Notes under the pieces: generated by a model
The model's input: the letters and a program-made list of their open reading frames with translations, nothing else
What the model was told of the DNA's origin: nothing
Databases searched by the model: none
Position numbers and translations under genes: made by a program
In this document: positions 7,910 through 17,147 of the stretch, one piece after another
How positions within the stretch are numbered: the first letter of the stretch is position 1
Layout of the letters: each line of letters begins with the position of its first letter
DNA from: Spirochaetota bacterium
GTDB taxonomy: Bacteria > Spirochaetota > UBA4802 > JAFGDQ01
Length of the DNA stretch: 64,000 bases
Reading direction: 5' to 3'
Assembly: GCA_034190085.1 (NCBI GenBank)
Contig: JAXHTS010000058.1
Location: 42,170-106,169 of the forward strand

Positions 7910-10804
7910 CTATGGGGATAGCCGATTTATATCCCTCGGGAAGAGGGAGGCCTCTCGAATATTTTTCAGATTTAGAATTTTCATTGTCAGCCTTTCCAAT
8001 CCCATACCCAGTCCGCCATGCGGCGGCATGCCAAACCTGAAGATATCCATGTAATGACTAAAATCACGTGGATTGCAGCCAAAACTTAAAACATTCTCCC
8101 TGAGCATATCATAATCATGAATCCGCTGTCCCCCTGTAGTAATTTCAATTCCATTGTAGAGCAAATCAAAGCTTCTGGTGTAACCAGGCAATCGCTCATC
8201 GGGCATTGTGTACATAGGTCTCTTTTTTACAGGATAACCGATTATATAAACAAGGGATGAGTTTTTCTCCCTTTCAAAATATTCACATATAACCCTTTCA
8301 CCCTCAGGTGAAATGTCACCCTCTTCCATATCCCTTATACCGAATGACTCTACAATTTCCAGGGCCTCCAGAAAGTGAATTCTGGGAATGATTTCAGGCA
8401 AATCAATTGGGGAACCAGCCTCTTCTAATTCATATGCAAACTTTTCTTTCAATTTTTTGAAAATGTATTTTATAAGCCCTTCCTGCATATCAATAATATC
8501 CTGCTCATCCTTTATAAATCCCATTTCATAATCCAGGCTCACATACTCATTTAAATGTCTCACTGTGTTATGAAGCTCTGCCCTGAATACCGGACCGATC
8601 TCAAATACCCGTTCAAATCCGCTCCCTACCATGGTCTGTTTATAAAACTGTGGCGATTGGGCTAGAAATGCTGAGTTTCCAAAATATTTTATCTCAAATA
8701 TATTACTGCCCCCCTCAGTTCCGGAAGAAATGATCTTGGGTGTTTTTATTTCAATAAATTTATGTTCTGAAAGGTATTCTCCAAAGAGCTTAACTATCTC
8801 TGACTGGATTCTGAATGTATTTAGAATTTTCGGATTCCTTACTGAAATAGTTCTATTATCAAGTATTGTCGGGAGATTTATGTTGCCTGAGTTATTATTA
8901 ATGCTGATAGGCAGATCATTAGCAGCCCTGCCAATAATATTTATTGTCTTTACCTTTATTTCAATATTGTTATATGGACTACGCTCTTCCTTTGTCACTT
9001 GCCCATAGATTTCAACAACCGTTTCGAGATTTAAACGTTCCTTAAGTCCATCCCCCTCAATAACAAGCTGTGTGAAACCACTCCTGTCCCTTAAATCGTA
9101 AAACTCAATGCCGCCAAGGTTCTTCTTTCTATGAATCCATCCTGCGATTTTAATATCTTTATTCACATAGTCTTCAAGATCATTACAATATACCCTGTCA
9201 GAATAATTTTTATCTCTTTGCATATATGTTTTGGATATTTTGTTAATATCTTCCTGTGTATATATTGAGGTTGCTTCCTCTCTCCCGCCTTCTTCCCTGG
9301 CGCCTGTCTTGCAGACGATTCTATCCTTATCAGCAAACACCTCTTCGAGAGGGGGTATGAACTCATCTCTGAGCTGCTTTTCAAAGGCAAAAGCAATTTT
9401 CAGCAGATTTTCTTCTTCTAGCGCCCTGCCCATCAACTGAAGACCTACAGGCATATCATTAACCATACCTGAAGGCACTGAAATCGCCGGCAGTCCCGCC
9501 AGATTGGGCAGTACTGTGGTAACGTCTGACAAATATATTTTCATAGGATCTTTCAGGCTCTCGCCAATGGGAAAGGCTATCTCAGGGGTGGTGGGCATGG
9601 CAATAGCATCAAATGTCTCAAATATTTTTTTTAATTCCTCTCTGAGGTAAGCCCTCACCCTCTGGGCCTTTCTATAGTATTCATCGTAATACCCTGAAGA
9701 AAGCACAAAATTACCCAGAAGAATTCGTTTTTTAACCTCTTTTCCAAAACCGACTGAACGCGTCATGCGAAGCATCTCCTGATAATCACTCTGCCTGCTG
9801 TTTCGATAGCCGTATTTTACTCCATCATATCTGGAAAGGTTTGAAGAGGCTTCGGCTGTTGCAATAAAATAGTATGCAGAGGTTGCGTATTGAAGGGCGC
9901 TAAATGAAACATCTTCAATTTGAGCGCCCAGCCCTTTTAACATCCCTATGGATTTCTTAAATTGCTCCCGAATTTGCGGAGACACTCCCTCCTGGAAGAG
10001 TTCCGGCAATACTGCTATGCGCATTCCAGCTATATCCTGATCCAATTTAGCTGTATAATCCTTTGAGGGTATGTCCAGGGATGTGGAATCATTTTTATCA
10101 TACCCGCTTATTGCATTCAACAGAATAGCAATCCCATATACATCTCTGGATAAAGGACCAATCTGATCTAATGAGGAGGCATAGGCTGTCAATCCATACC
10201 GTGAAACAAGGCCGTATGTTGGCTTTAAACCGAAAATCCCGCAAAACGCTGCTGGCTGCCGTATAGAACCCCCGGTATCGCTTCCTATGGCCAGGGGAAC
10301 CATGCCTGATGACACAGCCGCTGCAGATCCGCCTGATGAACCTCCAGGTACCCTGTTTAAATCCCAGGGATTTCTTGTATGCTTGAGGCTTGAGTTTTCG
10401 CAGGTTGATCCCATTGCGAATTCGTCCAGATTGGTCTTACCTATGATAATCCCACCTTTTCCCTTGATCATTTTGATTGTTGTTGCGTCATATGGGGGAT
10501 AATAGTTCTCTAAAATTTTAGAAGCGCAGGTGGTTGCAATACCCATAGAATGGATGTTGTCTTTTATAGCTATGGGTAAGCCGTCAATCAGGCTTTTTTG
10601 AGCCTTGTTCTGCCACCGCGCATCGCTCTCCTCTGCCTGTTTAATAAGAGTCTCCCTGCTATATAGTGAGATGAAGCACTCCAGAACAGGATCATATTTA
10701 ACTATCTGTTCCAGGTAAGCCTTTATCAATTCCACACAGGTTATCTCTCTCTTTTTTATAAGAGAGGTTATCTCTTTAATATTTTTACTTACTATTCTGT
10801 CCAT
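7910..10804 (-). CDS. gatA-aspS: GatA-aspartyl-tRNA synthetase fusion
   Basis: Residues 1 to about 490 are the amidase GatA, which releases ammonia from glutamine. The Ser-cisSer-Lys triad is visible: PIAIKDN (Lys81), RVPGGSSGGS (Ser156) and GSDTGGSIRQP (Ser180). After a linker (about 490-527) comes a complete AspRS of about 437 residues starting MQRDKNYSDR: an OB-fold anticodon domain (KIAGWIHRKKNLGGIEFYD), motif 2 (FRAELHNTVRHLNEY) and motif 3 (GGLGMGLERLTMKI). It is the short archaeal-type AspRS, not the long bacterial type with a GAD insertion. His558 and Pro610 sit where, by eye, discriminating archaeal enzymes have Trp and Lys; His and Pro are the non-discriminating pair. The fusion would charge tRNA(Asn) with Asp and amidate it without release, together with the GatCB protein encoded next. 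Confidence 0.95.
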   Translation of the reverse strand: MDRIVSKNIKEITSLIKKREITCVELIKAYLEQIVKYDPVLECFISLYSRETLIKQAEESDARWQNKAQKSLIDGLPIAIKDNIHSMGIATTCASKILENYYPPYDATTIKMIKGKGGIIIGKTNLDEFAMGSTCENSSLKHTRNPWDLNRVPGGSSGGSAAAVSSGMVPLAIGSDTGGSIRQPAAFCGIFGLKPTYGLVSRYGLTAYASSLDQIGPLSRDVYGIAILLNAISGYDKNDSTSLDIPSKDYTAKLDQDIAGMRIAVLPELFQEGVSPQIREQFKKSIGMLKGLGAQIEDVSFSALQYATSAYYFIATAEASSNLSRYDGVKYGYRNSRQSDYQEMLRMTRSVGFGKEVKKRILLGNFVLSSGYYDEYYRKAQRVRAYLREELKKIFETFDAIAMPTTPEIAFPIGESLKDPMKIYLSDVTTVLPNLAGLPAISVPSGMVNDMPVGLQLMGRALEEENLLKIAFAFEKQLRDEFIPPLEEVFADKDRIVCKTGAREEGGREEATSIYTQEDINKISKTYMQRDKNYSDRVYCNDLEDYVNKDIKIAGWIHRKKNLGGIEFYDLRDRSGFTQLVIEGDGLKERLNLETVVEIYGQVTKEERSPYNNIEIKVKTINIIGRAANDLPISINNNSGNINLPTILDNRTISVRNPKILNTFRIQSEIVKLFGEYLSEHKFIEIKTPKIISSGTEGGSNIFEIKYFGNSAFLAQSPQFYKQTMVGSGFERVFEIGPVFRAELHNTVRHLNEYVSLDYEMGFIKDEQDIIDMQEGLIKYIFKKLKEKFAYELEEAGSPIDLPEIIPRIHFLEALEIVESFGIRDMEEGDISPEGERVICEYFEREKNSSLVYIIGYPVKKRPMYTMPDERLPGYTRSFDLLYNGIEITTGGQRIHDYDMLRENVLSFGCNPRDFSHYMDIFRFGMPPHGGLGMGLERLTMKILNLKNIREASLFPRDINRLSP

Positions 10805-11398
10805 GTACTTAGTGTATCCTAAAGAAAAAAATAAACAAACTCTTGAGTTCTTATATAGTCATTGTGCTGACAGGGTTGGCAAATGTTTTACCAGCCGTCG
10901 AGCATATGGGCGGGTATAGGCATTCACTCCTTTGCTTATGAGTGCAGCCCTTGAAAGGGGCACTGATTTTACAACATTATTTTAATGTGGATAATTGGCA
11001 AAGCATTAAAGGGATATTTTGTTACATAGAAGTAAAATTAACTGAGTATTATAGAGATTGTCAAATGACTTTCTGCAAATGCAGGAGTCCATTTGTTTTG
11101 AATAGAATTATTATAAGATTCCTGCATTTGCTGAACCTACACCTATGCATAAAGGTGAATGACAACTGTCAAAGGTAGCGAATACATCCATTATTTGTAC
11201 TATTATCCCTTTTTTATCATCTATAAAAAAAATGATTGAAATTTATACTTCATCTTGATGAGGGTAAGTAATATTTCTTTTCACCTCAGGATGCATTCAG
11301 TAAGAGAATGAATTTAAGAATCAAGAAGTCGATATGGAATTGAAAATCATTGAAGGGACTTCGTATTAAATTATTCCTTTTGAATAGGGCATGTAAAA
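10805..11398. promoter_or_regulatory. Divergent intergenic region with a 12-bp inverted repeat
   Basis: This 594-bp gap separates gatA-aspS (leftward) from the asparagine-synthetase-like gene (rightward), so both promoters should lie here. The clearest structure is a perfect inverted repeat, GCAAATGCAGGA at 11075-11086 and TCCTGCATTTGC at 11120-11131, with flanking partial matches and a 33-base spacer. It could be an operator pair or a large hairpin. A 78-codon open frame across it is probably not a gene. No T-box or riboswitch consensus was recognised. Confidence 0.4.
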
Positions 11399-12634
11399 AT
11401 GGAAGATAAAATTAAGACTATTGGTGAAGATCTTTACAGATTTCAATCCGCAATAAACGAGGAAGGTTCTACCCTTGGGGATTATATTAAGGAAAATTAC
11501 ACGAGCAAATGGATATCCGATAATCTGTTCAATGTGATGGCAATTCGAACTACATTTGTGAATGCCATGAATCAATTCCTTGTTAATGAGGGGCTCTTTA
11601 ATCTTGAAAAGGTTATGCTGAGTATTATTACAGATCCATTGGCGCATGATATTGAACATACACCTGCTATCGACTACAAGGGGCATACGTACCTAACAAC
11701 ACATAGCATGATTTACAGTAAGTTCCTAGCATGTTCAAATCCTGACATTAAAGGCATATTTGTTGATTCACCGAATATCCGTCTTGAGATCGAGAGTCCT
11801 ATTGGAGAACAGAGGGGAAGATATCTTGCTGATTTTTCTCAGATGGATGTTGAATTTAGACGCAATAGGGGAATAACCATTGATGATTATTATAATCAGG
11901 TGTCAATGGTGTTCGATGCCCTTGATGAAGATATGGGAAAGGCAAAGAATTTTTTTGAAAGGATGATGGTTCATGTATGCGAGGAATTGAATAAAAGAAA
12001 TAGCGATAATCTAAAAGATCTTGGCGTGATATTGGAGGTGCCAAGGATTCCATTCCCTAGCTTCCATAAAGACGAATGTGTAGCAAAATTTGGAGCAAGA
12101 GGACTTGAAGAAGAGGTTGGGAAGATGACAGATGCCCAGTTCTTCTGGATAACAGGTTTATTGAGGGAGAACTATGATCTAATCTATCCGTATCTATCTC
12201 AGAATGGATCTAAGGTCAATCTACGAGATGCTAAATCTCGTAATATCTTTAATTATGATATTTTGGCAAAGAGTATAGACGCGAAGTCAGGCAAGCAAGC
12301 GCCGGCAAAGGAGATCATGTCAGGAGCGATCAGGGAATGGCTTTTTGAACCGATTATCGAAAGAATAATTGATAATAGGGTTCTGCCATCTCGCCCGAAT
12401 ATTGTTGATGGGAATATTGAAAATATTGATGAACTTGGTGGGTATGGGCCATTTCTATATTTTGCCTCAATGAAGGATTCAACGGGTAAACCGATTTTCC
12501 CTGACACTGCTGGAGGCGGGATCGGTATTGAGCGCACCCTCTATTCAATTCTACGTGGCGAAAAGATTAAAATCATAGATGATGTAACCTATTTTGGGAA
12601 AAATCCAGATTCACATCCTATTTTTTTATACTAA
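11399..12634 (+). CDS. Stand-alone class II synthetase core, probable asparagine synthetase related to archaeal AS-AR
   Basis: The 411-residue protein has the class II catalytic core of the AspRS/AsnRS group without its N-terminal OB-fold: motif 1 helix around LFNVMAIRTTFVNAMNQFL (45-65), a YLTTHSMIYSKF strand, motif 2-like RGRYLADFSQMDVEFR (compare RHLNEY..DYEM in AspRS) and motif 3 GGGIGIERTLYSIL near the end. Lacking an anticodon domain, it probably does not charge tRNA. Archaeal paralogues of this design make free asparagine from Asp, ammonia and ATP. The neighbours (AspRS-amidotransferase fusions and asnB) support an asparagine role. It is not close to E. coli AsnA apart from the motif 3 region. 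An undescribed ligase with another substrate is the alternative. Its 3' end overlaps asnB, on the opposite strand, by 17 bp. Confidence 0.75.
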   Translation: MEDKIKTIGEDLYRFQSAINEEGSTLGDYIKENYTSKWISDNLFNVMAIRTTFVNAMNQFLVNEGLFNLEKVMLSIITDPLAHDIEHTPAIDYKGHTYLTTHSMIYSKFLACSNPDIKGIFVDSPNIRLEIESPIGEQRGRYLADFSQMDVEFRRNRGITIDDYYNQVSMVFDALDEDMGKAKNFFERMMVHVCEELNKRNSDNLKDLGVILEVPRIPFPSFHKDECVAKFGARGLEEEVGKMTDAQFFWITGLLRENYDLIYPYLSQNGSKVNLRDAKSRNIFNYDILAKSIDAKSGKQAPAKEIMSGAIREWLFEPIIERIIDNRVLPSRPNIVDGNIENIDELGGYGPFLYFASMKDSTGKPIFPDTAGGGIGIERTLYSILRGEKIKIIDDVTYFGKNPDSHPIFLY

Positions 12635-14573
12635 GGGTAGAAAAATTATCTTGATACCTCTCAATAAAATGATAATGCAACAATTGCAGAGAAACAATAC
12701 CCACCAAAGCCATGTCATCGCGTGCGCTGATATTTTTCCCACCCTTTTGTGAAAATTTTTTCAATAAATTTTTTACGCTCTCTGGTACAAAGTACCCGAA
12801 TTTATCGATATTTTTCTCAGATATCATTGATGAGGATATATTGTTGTTTTCTGTAAAACATTGACTTATTGGCGCGCGATAGGGTTGTTTTGGTCTGTTA
12901 ATAATTGAACTGGGTAAGATCTGTTCAAAGGTTTTTTTCAATATGAATTTTTCATTCAGCACCTTTATTTTATATTTTGGCGGTATGGTGTTTGCAAATT
13001 CTATAACATTATGATCCAGAAATGGGAATCTCCCCTCTACAGAATTACCCATCATCATTCGATCGCCTTGAGATGAGAGCAGGTATCCTGCCATAAATAG
13101 GGATGACTCCAGATATTGAGCCCTGCAGAGCGGGTGCCATCTTCTTATCTCCGGATTTATATAATCTTCTAATTCCTGAAATATCAGATTATCATCAAAG
13201 GACTCTCTAAATTGGTTGTTGAAGAGCTGTTTTATCTGTGAGGTATTATTCCAACGGATGTTATGGGAATAATATTTATTATCTGTATCAGTGAGTCCCT
13301 TCTTAAAGAATAATTGCCAGAATCTTTCCGCCCTTTGATCCTTAGCGATATAGGGATATAATGACGAGAGGAGTTTGGGACGCCATCTGGAATTCGGATA
13401 TTTTGCCCAGAAACGACGGATTTTATCCTCCTTAAAAATATTATAACCACCAAACATTTCATCAGCCCCTTCTCCGGTTAGCACTACCTTGATGTTATTA
13501 TCCCGCACTAAACCTGATAACAAATAAAGCGGGGCAGGCGCAGTTCGAATCATCGGTTTTTCAGCATACCATACCACGTCAGAATATGCATTTCCAATAT
13601 TATTGTAATCAGCTTCAATAATTCGATGGTCAGTATTTAAGAAATCTACCATCTCCATCTGGTAGGGGCGTTCATCATAGTCCGCATCATGAAATGCGAC
13701 TGAGAAAGTAATAAGATCATTATTATGATATTTTTTTACAAGCGATGTGATGATTGAGGAGTCGATGCCACCGCTTAGATAGGCTGCAACAGGCACATCC
13801 GCACGAAGGCGAATGGTTACCGCATCATATAGTTTTTCATTCAATCTTTCAACATAGTAGGATAGGGGTTTATCTTCGAAATCTCTTTCGTCTGGATATT
13901 GATAATCCCAGAATTTGTAACTCTTAATTCCACCTTGCGAAACAGTAAGAAAGTGGCCCGGAGCAAGTTCATTTATGTCTTTAAATACTGTCCTTGGTGG
14001 AATGTTAACCCAGAAGCTGAATATTTGATCAATGCCATGAGGATCAAGTTCTGGTTTTATCCCAGGATGACAGAAAATGGCCTTCATCTCAGAGGCGTAT
14101 AACAAGCTGCCATCATTCAAAATAGAATAAAAGAGTGGACGTATTCCAACGCGGTCTCTCGCTAATATTAACTCTTTATTCGTTTCATCCCATAGCGCAA
14201 TGCCAAACTGACCATTGAGATGTTGAAGGAAGTCCTTGCCATAATCTTCATAAAGATGAACAAGAACCTCTGTATCGCTATGGGTGGAAAATACATGACC
14301 CTTTTTAATCAATTGTTCTCTTAACTCAATATAATTGAATATCTCTCCGTTCAGAGTCACGCAAATTGTTTTATCCTCATTGTAAATCGGCTGTTTCCCG
14401 CCTGATAGATCAATTATACTAAGCCTGCTTTGCCCAAGTGCGATATCATTGTTTATGTGGAAACCTGTTTCATCTGGCCCCCTATGCCTGAGCGATTCAA
14501 TCATCTTTTCTAGTACTGATGAATCGACTGGATTTCGAGCTCTTGTGTTATAGATACCTGCTATTCCGCACAT
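12618..14573 (-). CDS. asnB: Asparagine synthase, glutamine-hydrolysing
   Basis: Makes asparagine from aspartate with glutamine as nitrogen donor. The start MCGIAGIYN places Cys2 as the glutaminase nucleophile of a class II amidotransferase domain (1 to about 220; RHRGPDETG, LNGEIFNY, HSDTEVLVH). The synthetase domain carries the PP-loop AAYLSGGIDSSIITSLV (about 265-282) and VLTGEGADEMFGGY. The 651-residue length is typical for the long AsnB group often found near glycan genes. The gene sits between the asparagine/tRNA block and the surface-glycan block and could serve either. It is convergent with the AS-AR-like gene. A strong hairpin terminator lies upstream of its start, isolating it from the glycan genes. 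Confidence 0.93.
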   Translation of the reverse strand: MCGIAGIYNTRARNPVDSSVLEKMIESLRHRGPDETGFHINNDIALGQSRLSIIDLSGGKQPIYNEDKTICVTLNGEIFNYIELREQLIKKGHVFSTHSDTEVLVHLYEDYGKDFLQHLNGQFGIALWDETNKELILARDRVGIRPLFYSILNDGSLLYASEMKAIFCHPGIKPELDPHGIDQIFSFWVNIPPRTVFKDINELAPGHFLTVSQGGIKSYKFWDYQYPDERDFEDKPLSYYVERLNEKLYDAVTIRLRADVPVAAYLSGGIDSSIITSLVKKYHNNDLITFSVAFHDADYDERPYQMEMVDFLNTDHRIIEADYNNIGNAYSDVVWYAEKPMIRTAPAPLYLLSGLVRDNNIKVVLTGEGADEMFGGYNIFKEDKIRRFWAKYPNSRWRPKLLSSLYPYIAKDQRAERFWQLFFKKGLTDTDNKYYSHNIRWNNTSQIKQLFNNQFRESFDDNLIFQELEDYINPEIRRWHPLCRAQYLESSLFMAGYLLSSQGDRMMMGNSVEGRFPFLDHNVIEFANTIPPKYKIKVLNEKFILKKTFEQILPSSIINRPKQPYRAPISQCFTENNNISSSMISEKNIDKFGYFVPESVKNLLKKFSQKGGKNISARDDMALVGIVSLQLLHYHFIERYQDNFSTLSIKK

Positions 14574-14752
14574 GATTTATTTCTATTCAAATATTAGTAA
14601 AAATCAATGAGTAATATTATTCCTTTTGGGGGGAGTGATGATTTGAGTTTATTATATGATAATTATTGAATAATAAGCAATCATTATTTACAGTTTTTTC
14701 GTGGTAAGCATTTTATTATGAAAACATGACAAATAAATTATATTCTAATATG

Positions 14753-14785
14753 AATAACCTTGCCCGCTGAGCAAGGTTATTTTTT
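14753..14785 (+). terminator. Strong hairpin terminator
   Basis: AATAACCTTGC (14753-14763) and GCAAGGTTATT (14771-14781) form a perfect 11-bp stem with a 7-base loop, followed by a run of six T. It lies upstream of asnB, which runs leftward, so it most likely once ended a rightward unit and now insulates the block boundary. Confidence 0.7.
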
Positions 14786-14800
14786 GAAGAAGAATATTAC

Positions 14801-14989
14801 AGATGCTTATGTTTATCTTGATCGGATACTATTTCATTATTCGAAAATAATAAAGAACGAATGAAATATAGTGAGTATATTGAAAAGGAGCATCCTATTG
14901 GAAGCGGGAATGTAGAAAGTGCGTGTCGTCCTTTGATAAAGGATAGGATGGGAAAAACTGGCATGAGATGGAAATATCAGGGAGCATAG
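14801..14989 (+). pseudogene. ISKra4-like transposase remnant
   Basis: Only the C-terminal end of a transposase is left. One frame reads TDAYVYLDRILFHYSK and stops; after a frameshift another reads MKYSEYIEKEHPIGSGN, then VESACRPLIKDRMG and GMRWKYQGA before a stop at 14987. The pattern PIGSGxVESAC...KDRM...GMRW is that of ISKra4-family transposases. No terminal inverted repeats or upstream transposase sequence were seen, so this is an old scar. Confidence 0.65.
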
Positions 14990-15188
14990 GTTATATGATA
15001 ATCTGACAAAATATGCATGAGTGTAAACATTAAAATGATTAAACCCAATATGAATTTACCAAAACTACCTTGACAATTGAACAGATATGTTTTGTACTCT
15101 AATTATTGATTTGCTGTTGTTTTATAATTCACTAGACATATAATATGATATCAGAAAATAATAATAACATATTTCCAGGTAATAAATA

Positions 15189-16727
15189 ATGACAACTTAC
15201 AGAGCGTTAACCAATTTTCAATGGTCTGTATCTCTATTCATAGGAGCGCTATGCCTTCGATTGTTTCATCTTGATAGCATGAGTCTTTGGCAAGATGAGG
15301 GTGCAACGGCTTTTCAGATTAATCATACTACTCTACAAGATGCTTATCGTTCAGTAATGAGTGAAGGATTTATGGCTCCCTTGAGTCATCTTTCCATATA
15401 TCTTTTTAGCAAAATTGCTGGATTAAGTGAATGGGCGCTTAGATTCCCTTCTGCTTTATATGGTTCTCTATCTGTTGTTGTGCTTTATTATATAGGGATG
15501 TTGCTATTTAAAAAACGAAGCGCTGTTATTGGCGCTATACTGTTCCTTTTATCACCCCTTCATATCTGGTATTCTCAAGAAGCAAGGATGTATTCATTGT
15601 GGGTGCTGCTAACACTTCTCTTATTATTTCTATTTCTCAAGATATTAAAACTTAGTACTCTACGAACGTGGATCCTCTTTACACTCATTGCAGTATCTAT
15701 GTTATGGACACATCTAAATTCAATATATATATTTGCTGCAATTGGTATCTATTTTCTACTTTATATAAAGAGATATACAAAAGAATTTATAAGTTTTATC
15801 GGTTGTATGTTTGTAATTACTATAAGCTATATTCCTGGTATATTAGCCTTCTTTAATGCAGAGTTTTCTAATATTGGCGGTATGCATAAAACTGGTATTC
15901 TTGATTTAATATATGCAATTTTTACTTTTAATGTTGGAACTAGTTTCGGGCCTCCTATCACGGAAATCAGGTCACTTCATGCTCTATATGGAGCAGAATC
16001 CTTGAAAATAATTTTTCAAGAATATGGTATTATTCTTATTCCTTCAGCACTTTTTCTTTTATATCTTATACTTTGTACTTTTATATATTATATTAAGGAT
16101 CAAGATATTGAGAACAGGCTAGGCTATTTGATACCTTTCTTTATACCTTCACTTTTTATTTTCTTAACTGCCTTTTTCTCTAATAGTGTACCATTTAATG
16201 TTAGATATATCCTATACGCTCTACCCTTATACCTGCTTCTTATAGGACATGGAATTGAAAAGATGAATATCTATACTAGATTTATCTCAATTTTAATATT
16301 ATTATTGATAACAGGATTCTCACTATACAATCATTATTATAATCCCATATATAGCAAGGTCGATTTGAGGGGGGCTATTAGATATCTTGATGTGAATATT
16401 AAAGACAAAGATGCAGCTCTCATCTTTCATGAGAGTGTTCTGAGAGTAGCTCAATATTATGCCCCTTCAGGTAGATTAAATGACTTCTGTATGCCCTTTG
16501 ATATTACAGTTGATAAGGCTATTGGAAATACATCTTTTCATAGTAGAATGTTTTTTGTGAAATCCATAAGAATTCAGAAGTATAGAGATGGGGTTGTGGA
16601 TAAAACCTATAAATATTATTTTAATAATTTTAAATTAGAAAAGAAAGTCAATTTTAACAAGATTGAAATAACTATTTTTAGAAATCATAATCTTAATCCT
16701 GTTGTCCTTTCTCGGGAAAGTATATAA
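15189..16727 (+). CDS. Membrane glycosyltransferase, GT39/ArnT-like
   Basis: This 512-residue integral membrane protein has about ten hydrophobic segments. After the first segment comes LWQDEGATAF, the Asp-Glu of the first outer loop that is catalytic in the PMT/ArnT/GT39-GT83 group. Such enzymes take a sugar from a polyprenyl-phosphate carrier on the outer face of the inner membrane and attach it to lipid, glycan or protein. A short soluble C-terminal part (from about residue 400) follows the last helix. It stands alone on the + strand but lies beside GtrB-like and GtrA-like genes, which make and flip polyprenyl-phosphate sugars, so it is a good candidate for their acceptor-side transferase. 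The natural acceptor cannot be told. Confidence 0.8.
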   Translation: MTTYRALTNFQWSVSLFIGALCLRLFHLDSMSLWQDEGATAFQINHTTLQDAYRSVMSEGFMAPLSHLSIYLFSKIAGLSEWALRFPSALYGSLSVVVLYYIGMLLFKKRSAVIGAILFLLSPLHIWYSQEARMYSLWVLLTLLLLFLFLKILKLSTLRTWILFTLIAVSMLWTHLNSIYIFAAIGIYFLLYIKRYTKEFISFIGCMFVITISYIPGILAFFNAEFSNIGGMHKTGILDLIYAIFTFNVGTSFGPPITEIRSLHALYGAESLKIIFQEYGIILIPSALFLLYLILCTFIYYIKDQDIENRLGYLIPFFIPSLFIFLTAFFSNSVPFNVRYILYALPLYLLLIGHGIEKMNIYTRFISILILLLITGFSLYNHYYNPIYSKVDLRGAIRYLDVNIKDKDAALIFHESVLRVAQYYAPSGRLNDFCMPFDITVDKAIGNTSFHSRMFFVKSIRIQKYRDGVVDKTYKYYFNNFKLEKKVNFNKIEITIFRNHNLNPVVLSRESI

Positions 16728-17147
16728 GACATAGATGTAGTGACCATAATTTTCTGAAAAGCTTGATTTTTTATGTTTATGGTTTAGCATATCGAAATTT
16801 TAATCATTTTTCAAATGAGCGTTTTTTGTAAAATGTCGGTTTTATAACCATGTAAGGATTCATAGAGGCTGGGTTTCGAGACCTATCCTAAGCGAAGCCG
16901 AAGGGATTTAGGTGAGGGTAAGGATAAAAAGAGGGAAGTAGAGGGCGAAAAAGCTATTTTATACCTATATCGGTTCTTGGATTTTACATACATCACAGAT
17001 TCTTCTAATCCTACCATACAGGGATGTATCTAGTGCAAGCGAGCACAAGAGTTACAAGCGCCTGTCTTTGACAGGCAAAGGAGTAAATCTTATTTTAAAT
17101 ATTATCTCAATTATATTATTTCCTTATAATTATTACTATTTATAATT
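16728..17147. other. Intergenic stretch, no gene seen
   Basis: This 420-bp gap lies between two convergent genes. It contains a locally G-rich patch (about 16865-16950) that breaks the AT-rich background and a small perfect hairpin GCCTGTC-TTT-GACAGGC near 17060-17080. It has no T run. I could not read a protein remnant in it. Confidence 0.4.

Noticed and set aside
10942..11178. 78-codon open frame in the divergent intergenic region
   Set aside because: It runs across the 12-bp inverted repeat, has no ribosome-binding site or family resemblance, and its composition looks non-coding.
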